Assembly (NCBI RefSeq): GCF_003999975.1
Contig: NZ_RJAC01000036.1
Span: 1 to 64,000 of the forward strand
Origin: Actinoplanes solisilvae
GTDB taxonomy: Bacteria > Actinomycetota > Actinomycetes > Mycobacteriales > Micromonosporaceae
DNA: 64,000 nucleotides
Direction of reading: 5' to 3'
Made by a program: the position numbers and the translations under genes. The notes below the pieces were generated by a model. It ran no database searches, had not been told where the DNA came from, and saw only the letters and a list, made by a program, of their open reading frames with translations. Shown here one piece after another: positions 24,419-33,443 of the stretch; the stretch's first letter is position 1, and the number at the start of each line of letters is the position of its first letter.

Positions 24419-25396
24419 TCACCGTGCGTCACCGGCCCCGCCCGCGTCCGGCGCCGGTGGAGTCATCGGTGCTCGCGGGGTGGCGCCGCGCGTGGTTCGA
24501 AGGCTCCAGACGATCGACACAGTGATGGTCACGACGATGGCACCCACCGTGACCGGGATGGGCAACTTGCCGACCGGAGTCTCGGAAAGGATGAGTTTCA
24601 CGCCGGCGAAGGCGAGCAACACGGCCAGGCCGTAGTGCAGGTGGACGAAACGCCGTAGCAGCCCGGCGAGGCAGAAGTAGAGGCTGCGGAGGCCGAGGAT
24701 CGCGAACGCGTTGGCCGTCCAGACGATGAATGCATCGGTAGTGATGGCCAGAATCGCCGCCACCGAGTCGATGGCGAAGATCAGGTCGGTGGCCTCGACC
24801 GCGATCAGCACCACGAACAGCAGGGTCGCGACCCGCCTGCCGTTCATGCGGGTGAAGAGCTTGGCGCCGTGATAGGCCGGGTCGGTCGGAACGATTCCGC
24901 GGACGAGCCGGACGACGAGGTTGGCGTCCGGTGGGGTCTGCTCGCCGTGTCGGAACGCCATGCGATAACCGGTGTAGACGAGAAACGCGCCGAACAGGTA
25001 AGCGGTCCAGAAGAACGTCTCCAGCAGCTCGGCACCCACGAAGATGAAGGCCAGACGGAAGACGAGCGCGCCGATGACGCCCCAGAACAACACCTTGTGC
25101 TGCAACGCGGCGGGCACGGCGAAATAGGAGAAGATCAGCGCGAAGACGAACACGTTGTCGATCGACAGCGCTTTCTCGATGAGGTAGCCGGCGTAATAGG
25201 CGCCCGCCACCTCGGCGCCCTGCCACACCCAGAGGACACCGCCGAACAGGAGTCCGGCGGCGATCCAGAAACCGGACCAGGCGATCGCCTCGCGGAAGCC
25301 GATGACGTGATTGTCACGGTGCAGGAACAGGTCCGCGGCGAGCATCGCGGCGATCGACACGATCAGCGCGAGCCAGATCCACCAGGAGACCGACAT
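24419..25396 (-). CDS. TerC-family integral membrane protein (Mn2+ export type)
   Basis: 325 residues with about nine membrane helices. It shows the TerC pattern: EKALSIDNVFVFALIFSYF near residue 72 and ATDLIFAIDSVAAILAITTD near 200, each with acidic residues inside a helix. TerC/Alx proteins export manganese and help metalate exported proteins. The ATG at 25396 follows GAAAGGACTCTCC. A yybP-ykoY riboswitch in the leader supports manganese as the signal. It is divergent from the winged-helix regulator at 25659. Confidence 0.9.
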   Translation of the reverse strand: MSVSWWIWLALIVSIAAMLAADLFLHRDNHVIGFREAIAWSGFWIAAGLLFGGVLWVWQGAEVAGAYYAGYLIEKALSIDNVFVFALIFSYFAVPAALQHKVLFWGVIGALVFRLAFIFVGAELLETFFWTAYLFGAFLVYTGYRMAFRHGEQTPPDANLVVRLVRGIVPTDPAYHGAKLFTRMNGRRVATLLFVVLIAVEATDLIFAIDSVAAILAITTDAFIVWTANAFAILGLRSLYFCLAGLLRRFVHLHYGLAVLLAFAGVKLILSETPVGKLPIPVTVGAIVVTITVSIVWSLRTTRGATPRAPMTPPAPDAGGAGDAR

Positions 25397-25446
25397 GGAG
25401 AGTCCTTTCGACCGGCCGGGCCCGCGGTGACGGGCCGGCGTTGCTG

Positions 25447-25555
25447 GTCGAAGGTCTCCCCGAGCCACCGTTGACGGTGGCCGCGTCGCCGGAACCCGGA
25501 TGGGCCAGGTCCGTCCTGACGACAACGCGTACGACAGTCGGGTACTCCCCTTCAC
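25447..25555 (-). promoter_or_regulatory. yybP-ykoY manganese riboswitch
   Basis: Read on the minus strand the leader contains GAAGGGGAGTA (25553-25543), then GTCGTCA, a hairpin with GCCACC/GGTGGC arms, and GAGACCTTCGACC (25458-25446). The 5' GAAGG pairs with the 3' CCTTC, closing the P1 helix. These are the conserved L1 and L3 elements and order of the yybP-ykoY family, which binds Mn2+ and commonly precedes terC/alx and mntP genes. The terC start is about 50 bp beyond. The 3' element also resembles a DosR-type box, but the paired upstream motif argues for the riboswitch. Confidence 0.88.
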
Positions 25556-25658
25556 ATACGTATACATATTCGCGAAACATGCTTCGCATGTCAAGGCTTC
25601 GGGACCTGGAAGTGTGTTTAAGATTTCGTGACTTGAGCTACGTACATCGGAGGTCGGC

Positions 25659-26006
25659 ATGCTCGGTGAGGAACGGAAGGTGGCCATGTCCGCGGCAGCC
25701 CGCCCGAGAACGGCGAACGGGCCCAAAGGCTGGACCTTTCTGACGAATCACGCCCACGTCCTGCTGGCCATCGCCCGGGAGCCGACCGCGCGTCTCCGTG
25801 ACGTCGCCGCGTCCGCCGGAATCACCGAGCGCGCGGCACAGGCCATCGTCGCTGACCTCGAAGCCGCCGGCTACCTGCGACGTGAGCGTGTCGGACGGCG
25901 CAACGAATACACCGTCAACCCGTCGGGCCGGTTCCGGCATCCCGCCGAAGCCGATCACCGCATCGGTGACCTGATCAAACTGTTCACTGCCGCACCGAAC
26001 GCCTGA
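25659..26006 (+). CDS. Winged-helix transcriptional regulator
   Basis: 115 residues with a single winged-helix domain: LTNHAHVLLAIAREPTARLR, DVAASAGITERAAQAIVADL (recognition helix) and GYLRRERVGRRNEYTVNP (wing). The type is a small MarR/ArsR-like repressor without metal-binding cysteines. ATG at 25659 follows CGGAGGTCGGC; an in-frame ATG at 25686 is weaker. Being divergent from terC it might regulate that gene, but no operator repeat was found. Confidence 0.78.
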   Translation: MLGEERKVAMSAAARPRTANGPKGWTFLTNHAHVLLAIAREPTARLRDVAASAGITERAAQAIVADLEAAGYLRRERVGRRNEYTVNPSGRFRHPAEADHRIGDLIKLFTAAPNA

Positions 26007-26033
26007 CCAGGCCGTGACGCGGCGGCACCGACG

Positions 26034-27692
26034 TCATGATCGCGCCAGTGAGGAGGGAGCGGCCAGCTCGATCACCTCGTCGACGCGGGACGCGATGTCG
26101 GTGCGGTGCGTAATGACCAGGACGCTGCGTCCGGCCGCGGCGGCCAGCAGGTCGTCGAGCAGCGCGGCCGCGGTCTCGTCGTCGAGGTGTTCGGTGGGCT
26201 CGTCGAGGATCAGCACCCGGAAGTCCGCCAGCAGGGCGCGGGCCAGGACGAGACGGCGGCGCTGGCCGCCGGACAGCGCCCGGCCGTGCTCCCCCACCAG
26301 GGTCTCCAGACCGTCGGGCAGGGTGTCGACCCAGTCCAGGAGCCGCGCCTGCGCCAGAACCGACCTCAGCCGGTCGTCGGTGGCGTCCGGGGCGCCGATA
26401 CGCAGGTTCGCGGCGATCGTGGTGTCGAACAGGTAAGCGTCCTCGGGCAGATAACCGACGATCTGCCGGATCCGCTCCGGGGCGATCCGGCGCAGGTCGA
26501 CGCCGTCGAGGGTGACCCGGCCCGCGGTCGGGTCGAGGAATCGGACCATCAGCGCGGCGACGGTGCTCTTGCCGCAGCCGCTCGGGCCGACCAGCGCCAC
26601 CCGCGCGCCGGGCGCGAGCTCGAGGTCGATGTCGTGCAGCACGGTGCGGCCCGGGGTCCAGGCCGCGCCGACCCGCTCCAGCCGCAGGGTATGCGGGCCG
26701 TCCGGGACCGCGACCGGCGCGACCGGCGCGACGACGGGCGCCGGGGTGGCGAGCACATCCGCGAGGCGGCGCAGCGAGGCCCGGGCGGCGGCGAAGTGTT
26801 GCGCGGCGACGGGCAGGCCGGCGGCGGTCTCGAACACCGCGAGCGGGGTCAGCACGACGACCGCGAGCAGCTCACCCGAGAGTTCGCCGGAGCGGACCGC
26901 GACCGCGCCGGCGGCGAGACCGACGAGCAGGCAGACTCCGGTGACGAGCGCGGTGACGGCGGCGGAGACACCGGCCATGGCGGCGGAGCGCTGCTCGGCG
27001 CCGCGCAGTCGCGCGCCGGTGTCGGCGAGCCCGGCCAGACGGGCGCGGGCGGCGTCGTAGGCGAGCAGGTCGGGCAGGCCGTGCAGCAGATCGGCGGTGC
27101 CGGTGGCGAGGCCGGCGCGCAGCGGGGCCCGCCGCCCGTCGGCGCGACGGGCGGCCCGGGCCTGCAGCACCGGCACCGCCGCTCCGATCAGCACCAGTCC
27201 GGCGGCGAGGGTCAGCCCGGTGAGCGGCGAGTACGCGCCGACCAGCAGCACCGAGCCGGTCCCGACCAGCACGGCAACGGCGTACGGCAGCAGCACCCGG
27301 GTGAGCATGTCGAGGACGGCGTCCACGTCGGCCGCCAGCCGCTCGGCCAGGTCGGCGCGGCGGTATCCGGCGAGCCCGGCCGGAGCCAGCTCGGCAAGCC
27401 GGGCGAAGACGCGCGCCCGCAGCCGGCCGAGCACCCGCAGCGCAGCGTCGTGACCGGCCAGCCGCTCCGCGTAGCGCAGGACTCCGCGACCGAGGCCGAA
27501 GGCGCGAACCGCGACGATCGCGACCATCAGGTGCAGCACCGGCGGGTGCAGGGCGGCGCGGGAGATCAACCAGGCGGAGACGGCCATCAGCCCGACCGCG
27601 GCACCGGCCGCCCCGGCCCCGGCGAGGACGGCGAGAAGCAGCCCGCCGGTCGCCGGGCCGGCCGCCACACGCAGCAGGCGGATCCAGCTCAT
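26034..27692 (-). CDS. cydC: CydC subunit of the CydDC ABC exporter
   Basis: 552 residues: six membrane helices, then an ATP-binding domain with Walker A GPSGCGKST, signature LSGGQRRRLV and Walker B VLILDEPTEHLD. CydDC exports glutathione or cysteine and is needed to assemble haem into cytochrome bd. The ATG overlaps the cydD stop by 4 bp (ATGA), so translation is coupled. It is the last gene of cydABDC; the convergent regulator gene ends 28 bp away. The signal loop and both Walker motifs are intact. Confidence 0.92.
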   Translation of the reverse strand: MSWIRLLRVAAGPATGGLLLAVLAGAGAAGAAVGLMAVSAWLISRAALHPPVLHLMVAIVAVRAFGLGRGVLRYAERLAGHDAALRVLGRLRARVFARLAELAPAGLAGYRRADLAERLAADVDAVLDMLTRVLLPYAVAVLVGTGSVLLVGAYSPLTGLTLAAGLVLIGAAVPVLQARAARRADGRRAPLRAGLATGTADLLHGLPDLLAYDAARARLAGLADTGARLRGAEQRSAAMAGVSAAVTALVTGVCLLVGLAAGAVAVRSGELSGELLAVVVLTPLAVFETAAGLPVAAQHFAAARASLRRLADVLATPAPVVAPVAPVAVPDGPHTLRLERVGAAWTPGRTVLHDIDLELAPGARVALVGPSGCGKSTVAALMVRFLDPTAGRVTLDGVDLRRIAPERIRQIVGYLPEDAYLFDTTIAANLRIGAPDATDDRLRSVLAQARLLDWVDTLPDGLETLVGEHGRALSGGQRRRLVLARALLADFRVLILDEPTEHLDDETAAALLDDLLAAAAGRSVLVITHRTDIASRVDEVIELAAPSSLARS

Positions 27693-29428
27693 CGGGCACC
27701 CACCGGCTGCGCCGGGTCCACGGCCGGCGAACGGACGGGGACGGCCTCGTCGGGCGGTGGGCCCAGGTCGATGACGCGGTCGGCCAGGGCGATCAGCTCG
27801 GGGCGGTGGGCGGCCAGCAACACCGTGCGACCGCGGGCGAGCCGGCGGACGGCGGCCATGATCTCGTCGGCGGTGACCTGGTCGAGGTTCGCGGTGGGCT
27901 CGTCGAGCAACACGATCGGGGCGTCCCGGAGGAAGGCGCGGGCCACCGCGATCCGCTGGCGCTGCCCCGCCGAGAGCCCGCTGCCGTCGTCGCCCAGCGC
28001 CGTGTCGTAGCCGTCCGGAAGGGCGCTGATGAAGCTGTCGGCGCCGGCGAGCCGGGCGGCGGCGGCTACTTCCGGGCCGGGGGCACCGAGACCATCGCCG
28101 GTGAAGCATTGCGCGAAGGCCGTCGGTGGCGCCGGCAGAGCGGTCGGCATCCGGCCGAGGGCGATGTTGTCGCGGACGGTGCCGGCGAACAGGTACGGCC
28201 GCTGCGGCACCCACGCGATCGTGGACCGCCAGGCGGCCGGGTCGACGGTCGCCAGGTCGACGCCGCCGACCACGACCCGGCCCCGATCCGGGGTGACGAA
28301 GCCGAGCAGCACGTTGAACGCCGTGGACTTGCCGCACCCACTCGGCCCGCTCAGGGCGACGACCTCACCCGGTTCAACCCTGGCCGACAAGCGCAGGGCA
28401 TCGCGGCCGCGGAAACGCACGAGCACGTCGTCGAAGACGATCGTCCCGGCCGGGGCGGGCGCCGAGCCGGAGGTGGGCGCCGGGGTCTCGAGGATCGCGA
28501 AGGCCTCCTCCGCGGCGGCGAGTCCCTCGGTGCTGGCGTGGTAGTGGGCGCCCACCTGCCGCAGCGGCAGGTAGGCCTCCGGCGCCAGGATCAGCACGAG
28601 CAGCGCGGTGGTCAGGTCGAGGTGCCCGGAGACCAGGCGCAGCCCGATGCCGACCGCGACGAGCGCCACCGACAGCGTGGCGAGCAACTCCAGCACCAGC
28701 GAGGACAGGAACGCGATCCGCAGCGTACGCATGGTCAGGTGTCGCTGTTCGGCGCTGATCCGGCGGATCGTGGCCGCCTGCGCGCCGGCCCGGCCGAAGA
28801 TCTTCAGCGTGGTCAGGCCGGCGACGACGTCCAGGAAATGGTGCGAGAGGCGGGCCAGCAGGCGGAACTGGCGCCGGTTGGCGGCCTGGGTGTGCAGGCC
28901 GACCAACGCCATGAACACCGGGATGAGCGGCAGGGTGAGCGCGATCGTCAGGGTGGCGGTCAGGTCGGCCGGCAGCAACCGGGCCAGCACGACCGCCGGG
29001 ACCAGCGCGGCGAGCACGAGCTGGGGCAGGTAACGGGCGAAGTACGCGTCCAGAGCGTCGAGCCCGCGGGTCACCAGCGCGGTGACCGCACCGGTGTCCG
29101 GTCCCCGGCCGGGCCCGAGCGCCACGAGGTGGGCGAGTAGACGGGTCCGCAGCTCGCTCTTGACCGCCGCGGACGAGCGGGCCGCGACGGTCTCCTGGGC
29201 CCAGGCGATCGCGGCCCGGCCGGCGACCACGGCCGCCAGCGCGACCAGCGTCGGCAACAGGTCGCCCGCGCCGGCGCCGTCGAGGAACACAGCCGTGATG
29301 CCGTGGGCCAGCAGGGTCGCCTGAGCCACGATCAGGGCGGCCAGGATCACCCCGAGGACCACCGTGGCGACGAGATAGGCGCGGGTGCCGCGGGCATAGC
29401 GCAGCAACCGCGGGTCCAGCGGCTTCAC
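27689..29428 (-). CDS. cydD: CydD subunit of the CydDC ABC exporter
   Basis: 579 residues with six membrane helices and an ATPase domain: Walker A GPSGCGKST, signature LSAGQRQRIA, Walker B IVLLDEPTANLD. An unusual 20-residue insert rich in Ala and Pro (about GRMPTALPAPPTAFAQ) lies between the Q-loop and the signature. The GTG start at 29428 overlaps the cydB stop by 4 bp. It pairs with CydC as a heterodimer. Some actinobacteria fuse the two; here they are separate. Confidence 0.92.
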   Translation of the reverse strand: MKPLDPRLLRYARGTRAYLVATVVLGVILAALIVAQATLLAHGITAVFLDGAGAGDLLPTLVALAAVVAGRAAIAWAQETVAARSSAAVKSELRTRLLAHLVALGPGRGPDTGAVTALVTRGLDALDAYFARYLPQLVLAALVPAVVLARLLPADLTATLTIALTLPLIPVFMALVGLHTQAANRRQFRLLARLSHHFLDVVAGLTTLKIFGRAGAQAATIRRISAEQRHLTMRTLRIAFLSSLVLELLATLSVALVAVGIGLRLVSGHLDLTTALLVLILAPEAYLPLRQVGAHYHASTEGLAAAEEAFAILETPAPTSGSAPAPAGTIVFDDVLVRFRGRDALRLSARVEPGEVVALSGPSGCGKSTAFNVLLGFVTPDRGRVVVGGVDLATVDPAAWRSTIAWVPQRPYLFAGTVRDNIALGRMPTALPAPPTAFAQCFTGDGLGAPGPEVAAAARLAGADSFISALPDGYDTALGDDGSGLSAGQRQRIAVARAFLRDAPIVLLDEPTANLDQVTADEIMAAVRRLARGRTVLLAAHRPELIALADRVIDLGPPPDEAVPVRSPAVDPAQPVGAR

Positions 29429-30420
29429 GCCGGGATCCGGTCGACGGTCAGCCTCTTGCGGAACACCCAGTAGGTCCAGCCCTGATAGGCCAGCACGATC
29501 GGCGTGAAGGCCACCGCTACCCACGTCATCACCTTGAGCGTGTACGGCGTGGACGAGGCGTTGTCGACGGTGAGGCTGTTCGCGGCGGCGATGCTGGACG
29601 GCATCACGTCCGGGAACAGCGTCACGAAGAGCCCGAAGACCGCGAGCACGAGCGTGGCGCCGGTGGCCAGGAACGCCCAGCCCTCGCGGCGCAGGCGGGT
29701 GGCGACCGCGGCCCCGGCCAGGGCGAGGGCGGCCACCGTGAAGAGGATCCAGCCGGTGACGTCGTGGTGGGCGCGCGCGGTCCACGCCAGGAACCCGCCG
29801 GCGATCAGGATGGCCGGCGGGGAGAGCCGCTCGGCGAGCCGACCGGCGCGCTGCCGCATGTCACCGTCGGTCTTCAGGGCCAGGAACACCGCGCCGTGCA
29901 GCACGAACAGCACGAGAGTGGTCAGGCCACCGAGCAGCGCGTACGGGTTGAGCAGGTCGAAGAAACCGCCGACGTACTCGTGATTCGCGTCCAGACGTAC
30001 GCCTCGGACGATGTTGCCGAAGGCGACACCCCACAGGATCGCCGGCACCAGACTGCCGCCGATGATGCACAGGTCCCAGCGTCGCCGCCAGCCGTCGTCG
30101 TCCCGCTTGCCGCGATACTCGAAGGCGACGCCACGCAGGATCAGCGCGACCAGGATGAGCAGCAGCGGCAGGTAGAAGCCGGAGAACAGCGTCGCGTACC
30201 ACTCCGGGAAGGCCGCGAAGGTGGCGCCGCCGGCGACCAGCAGCCACACCTCGTTGCCGTCCCACACAGGACCGATCGTGTTGATCAGCAAGCGGCGTTC
30301 GCGGTTGTCGCGGGCGAGCACCGGCAGCAGGATGCCGACACCGAAGTCGAATCCCTCGAGCAGGAAGTAGCCGGCCCAGAGGACCGCGATCAGCGCGAAC
30401 CAGACGGTCGTGAGTTCCAT
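29425..30420 (-). CDS. cydB: Cytochrome bd ubiquinol/menaquinol oxidase subunit II
   Basis: 331 residues with about eight membrane helices. VWFALIAVLWAGYFLLEGFD at the start and INTIGPVWDGNEVWLLVAGG are standard CydB sequences. It supports the haem-bearing CydA in reducing O2 to water at very low oxygen. The start is 12 bp after the cydA stop. The gene is part of a tightly coupled cydABDC operon. Confidence 0.94.
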   Translation of the reverse strand: MELTTVWFALIAVLWAGYFLLEGFDFGVGILLPVLARDNRERRLLINTIGPVWDGNEVWLLVAGGATFAAFPEWYATLFSGFYLPLLLILVALILRGVAFEYRGKRDDDGWRRRWDLCIIGGSLVPAILWGVAFGNIVRGVRLDANHEYVGGFFDLLNPYALLGGLTTLVLFVLHGAVFLALKTDGDMRQRAGRLAERLSPPAILIAGGFLAWTARAHHDVTGWILFTVAALALAGAAVATRLRREGWAFLATGATLVLAVFGLFVTLFPDVMPSSIAAANSLTVDNASSTPYTLKVMTWVAVAFTPIVLAYQGWTYWVFRKRLTVDRIPA

Positions 30421-30432
30421 CGTCGTGAGTCC

Positions 30433-31821
30433 CTAGTAGGCGAAGGCGAGCGGACGGTCGGGGTCGTCGGTCGGCGCCTCGATCTCGGGGGCGCCGGCCC
30501 GGGCGTACCGGACGAAGAGCCCGACCTCGATGACCGCGAGCACTCCGTAGAGGAGGGTGAGCACGATCAGCGAGGTGGCCACCGACCCGGCGCCGACGGA
30601 GGGCGAGACGCTGTCGGCGGTTTTGAAGACGCCGAAGACCGTCCAGGGTTGGCGACCCATCTCGGTGAAGATCCAGCCGAACGAGTTGGCGGCGAGTGGC
30701 ATGCCGATCGACGCGATGGCGGCGATCCACAGCCACCGGTTCGAAGGCGTCCGGCCGCGGCGGGTGAACCACAGCGCGGCGACGGCCACCAGCATGGCGA
30801 GGCCGCCGAAGCCGATCATCAACCGGAACGACCAGTACGTCACCGGCACGTACGGGACGTAGTCGCCGGGACCGTACTTCTCGGCGTACGCGGTCTGCAG
30901 GTCGTTGATTCCCTCGACCTCGCCGGTGGGGCTGCCGGTCGCCATGAACGACAGCAGGGAGGGGATGCGGACACTCGCCGTCTCTTCGCGCCCGTCCAGC
31001 GACCCGATCGTGAAGATCGAGAAACTGGCCGGCTTCGAGGTGTCGTAGAGCGCCTCGGCGGCGGCCATCTTCATCGGCTGCTGCTCGGTCATGACCCGCG
31101 CCTGCAGATCGCCGGTGACCAGCACCCCGATCCCGGCGATCAGCACCACCCAGGCGCCGAGCTTGAGGCCGGGCCGGAACACCTCCTCCTGGTTGCGGCG
31201 CTTGAGATGCCAGGCGCTGACCGCCAGCAGCACCGCGCCGGCGGTGAGGAAGCAAGCCGTGATCGTGTGCGGGAAGGTGACCAGGGTCGTGGAGTTCGTG
31301 AGCACGGCCCAGATGCTGTGCAGCTCGGCGCGGCCCGCCTCGGTGTTGATCTCGTAGCCGACCGGGTGCTGCATCCACGAGTTGGCGGCGAGAATGAAGT
31401 AGGCCGACAGCAGCGTCCCGATCGACGCCAGCCAGATCGTCGCGAGGTGAACTTTCTTCGGCAGCCGATCCCAGCCGAAGATCCACAAGCCGAGGAACGT
31501 CGACTCGAGGAAGAACGCGAGCAGGCCCTCGATCGCCAGCGGCGCACCGAAGATGTCACCCACGAAGCGGGAGTAGTCGCTCCAGTTCATCCCGAACTGG
31601 AACTCCTGCACGATGCCGGTGACCACACCCATCGCAAAGTTGATCAGGAAAAGCTTGCCCCAGAATTTGGTGGCGCGCAGATAGTGCTCCTTGCCGGTGC
31701 GCACCCAGGCGGTCTGCAGGCCGGCCACGAGGGCCGACATTCCGATCGTGATGGGCACGAACAGGAAGTGGTAAACGGTGGTGATGCCGAACTGCCATCG
31801 GGCCAGGTCGAGCGCATCCAC
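30433..31821 (-). CDS. cydA: Cytochrome bd oxidase subunit I
   Basis: 462 residues. Histidine 18 (ITTVYHFLFVPITIG) is the high-spin haem ligand position; VTFPHTITACFL carries the b558 histidine; the conserved GRQPW is present near residue 390. The periplasmic Q-loop is of the short type, as in most Gram-positive oxidases. The complex oxidises menaquinol with high O2 affinity. A box lies 59 bp upstream of the ATG, so bd oxidase is probably under DosR control here. In M. tuberculosis cydAB is not a core DosR target. Confidence 0.95.
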   Translation of the reverse strand: MDALDLARWQFGITTVYHFLFVPITIGMSALVAGLQTAWVRTGKEHYLRATKFWGKLFLINFAMGVVTGIVQEFQFGMNWSDYSRFVGDIFGAPLAIEGLLAFFLESTFLGLWIFGWDRLPKKVHLATIWLASIGTLLSAYFILAANSWMQHPVGYEINTEAGRAELHSIWAVLTNSTTLVTFPHTITACFLTAGAVLLAVSAWHLKRRNQEEVFRPGLKLGAWVVLIAGIGVLVTGDLQARVMTEQQPMKMAAAEALYDTSKPASFSIFTIGSLDGREETASVRIPSLLSFMATGSPTGEVEGINDLQTAYAEKYGPGDYVPYVPVTYWSFRLMIGFGGLAMLVAVAALWFTRRGRTPSNRWLWIAAIASIGMPLAANSFGWIFTEMGRQPWTVFGVFKTADSVSPSVGAGSVATSLIVLTLLYGVLAVIEVGLFVRYARAGAPEIEAPTDDPDRPLAFAY

Positions 31822-31879
31822 GGCGGGGTCCTTTCGACAGACACCCGTCGAGTCTCTCGATCACGAAACGGCTTGCTCA

Positions 31880-31893
31880 GGGTCGAAGGTCCC
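31880..31893 (-). promoter_or_regulatory. DosR-type box
   Basis: GGGTCGAAGGTCCC, read on the minus strand as GGGACCTTCGACCC, 59 bp before cydA. Confidence 0.72.
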
Positions 31894-31937
31894 GATCTGC
31901 GCAGGGCCTATTCCCCGAATCACCCCGGCCACCGGTC

Positions 31938-33440
31938 TCATAACGCGCCGACGCGGGCCAGCCACGCGGGAAGCCGGTCGTCGACCGTGCCACATCGATA
32001 CCCGACGTAGCCGTCGGGCCGGACGGCGACAACGCCACCGCCGACCCGATCGGCCAGCCGATGAACGTGGACGTAGGGTCCTGGCCGGCTCAGACGCGGA
32101 TCGGCAGCGTCCCGCTGCAGCAGCACGTGCACTCCCGGCCGTTCGAGCAGTCGGTGCACCGGCAGGCGCTCGTTGCCGCACACCACGCTGTCGTCGGGCA
32201 GCCGGGCGCCAGGGCGAGGCAGACGGTCCGCCGTCGGCCACTCGTCCGTCGCCGCCGGACCCGTGGGATAACGCACCCACAACTGCGACAGCATGCGCCC
32301 ACCCAGGCTCAACAAACCCGGTGCGCGCAGCATCAACGGCAGGACCGGAGCGGCCAGCGGTGCGAGTAACCCGCGCAGCAGGCCAGCGGTTCCCCCGGCC
32401 GACTCCCCCCAGAAGACCGCGTCCGTCAAGGCCAGGATCCGGCCGGCGACCGGACGGCGCTCGGTCTCGTACGAGTCGAGCAGTGCCGTGGCATCCCGGC
32501 CGCGACCGGCAAAAGCCAGCTTCCATCCGAGGTTGGCGGCGTCCTGGATGCCGGTGTTCATGCCTTGGGCGGCGGCCGGCGAGTGCGTGTGCGCGGCGTC
32601 CCCGGCGAGCAGCACCCGTCCGCGCCGATAGGTCGTGGCCACGCCGTGCCGCAGGCGTACCCGGCTCGACCACGCCATCCGCGTGATCCGGGCGCCCAGC
32701 CCGGAGTCGTCGAGCACCGCCTGGAGCTCGTCGATGCCCGGGGCGTCCGGGCCGTCGCCACCGGGCCGGGCGACCAGCAGACGCCACCGGGCCCGCTCGC
32801 CAAGAGCGAAAACGAACACCACGCCGCTACGGGCGACGACGACGTGAGCGACCCCGGGCTGCAGGTCACCGCTCAGATCCAGGTCGGCGAGCACGATCTC
32901 CTGCCGGTACGGCCGCCCGCGCCAGCCGATGCCCGCGAGCCGCCGAGCCGTGCTGTCCGCGCCGTCGCACCCGGCCAGGAAGGCGCACGTCTCCTCGGCG
33001 TACCCGTCGGTGGTCCCCAACCGCACCCGCATCCGGCTGCCTTCATCAGTGAGCGACGCCAGTTCTGTACCCCACTCGATCGGCACGCCCCGCTCGGCGA
33101 GCGCCGCCGCCAGCACCGTTTCGACGTTCATCTGCGTGATCATCGTCAGGTGCGGAAACGCCGTGTCGCGCCATCCGAAGGGCCCTATCTCGACCGGGAC
33201 GGTATTGGCTCCCACGTGCAGACGCGCCCGCGGCGCGATGTCGGAGCGGGCCATCAGGGCCGGCACCACCCCGAGCGGCTGTAGCACCTCCAGCGTGCGC
33301 GGTTGGACGATCAGCGCGCGAGACGGCCGGAACGGCTCGGCCCGCCGTTCCACTATCCGCACGGACGCGCCGTGCCGGTGAGCCTGCAACGCCAGCGTGA
33401 GACCCACCGGCCCGGCGCCCACCACCAGAACGTCGGGCAC
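31938..33440 (-). CDS. FAD-dependent aromatic monooxygenase-like protein
   Basis: 500 residues. VLVVGAGPVGLTLALQAHRH is the GxGxxG dinucleotide fold, FLAGCDGADSTARRLAGI is the DG motif, and GRVLLAGDAAHTHSPAAAQG is the GD motif. This is the group A flavin hydroxylase (MhpA/rifampicin monooxygenase) type, which needs O2 and NAD(P)H. The C-terminal thioredoxin-like extension (about 400-500) is present. GTG at 33440 follows AAGGGGTGAGCG, 3 bp after the stop of the gene at 33444. An oxygen-requiring enzyme in a hypoxia island is unexpected; it may serve reoxygenation. Confidence 0.82.
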   Translation of the reverse strand: MPDVLVVGAGPVGLTLALQAHRHGASVRIVERRAEPFRPSRALIVQPRTLEVLQPLGVVPALMARSDIAPRARLHVGANTVPVEIGPFGWRDTAFPHLTMITQMNVETVLAAALAERGVPIEWGTELASLTDEGSRMRVRLGTTDGYAEETCAFLAGCDGADSTARRLAGIGWRGRPYRQEIVLADLDLSGDLQPGVAHVVVARSGVVFVFALGERARWRLLVARPGGDGPDAPGIDELQAVLDDSGLGARITRMAWSSRVRLRHGVATTYRRGRVLLAGDAAHTHSPAAAQGMNTGIQDAANLGWKLAFAGRGRDATALLDSYETERRPVAGRILALTDAVFWGESAGGTAGLLRGLLAPLAAPVLPLMLRAPGLLSLGGRMLSQLWVRYPTGPAATDEWPTADRLPRPGARLPDDSVVCGNERLPVHRLLERPGVHVLLQRDAADPRLSRPGPYVHVHRLADRVGGGVVAVRPDGYVGYRCGTVDDRLPAWLARVGAL

Positions 33441-33443
33441 CGC

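Noticed and set aside
25445..25458. TGGTCGAAGGTCTC as a DosR-type box for terC
   Set aside because: It differs at both outer positions and is fully explained as the conserved 3' element of the yybP-ykoY riboswitch, whose 5' partner is present.
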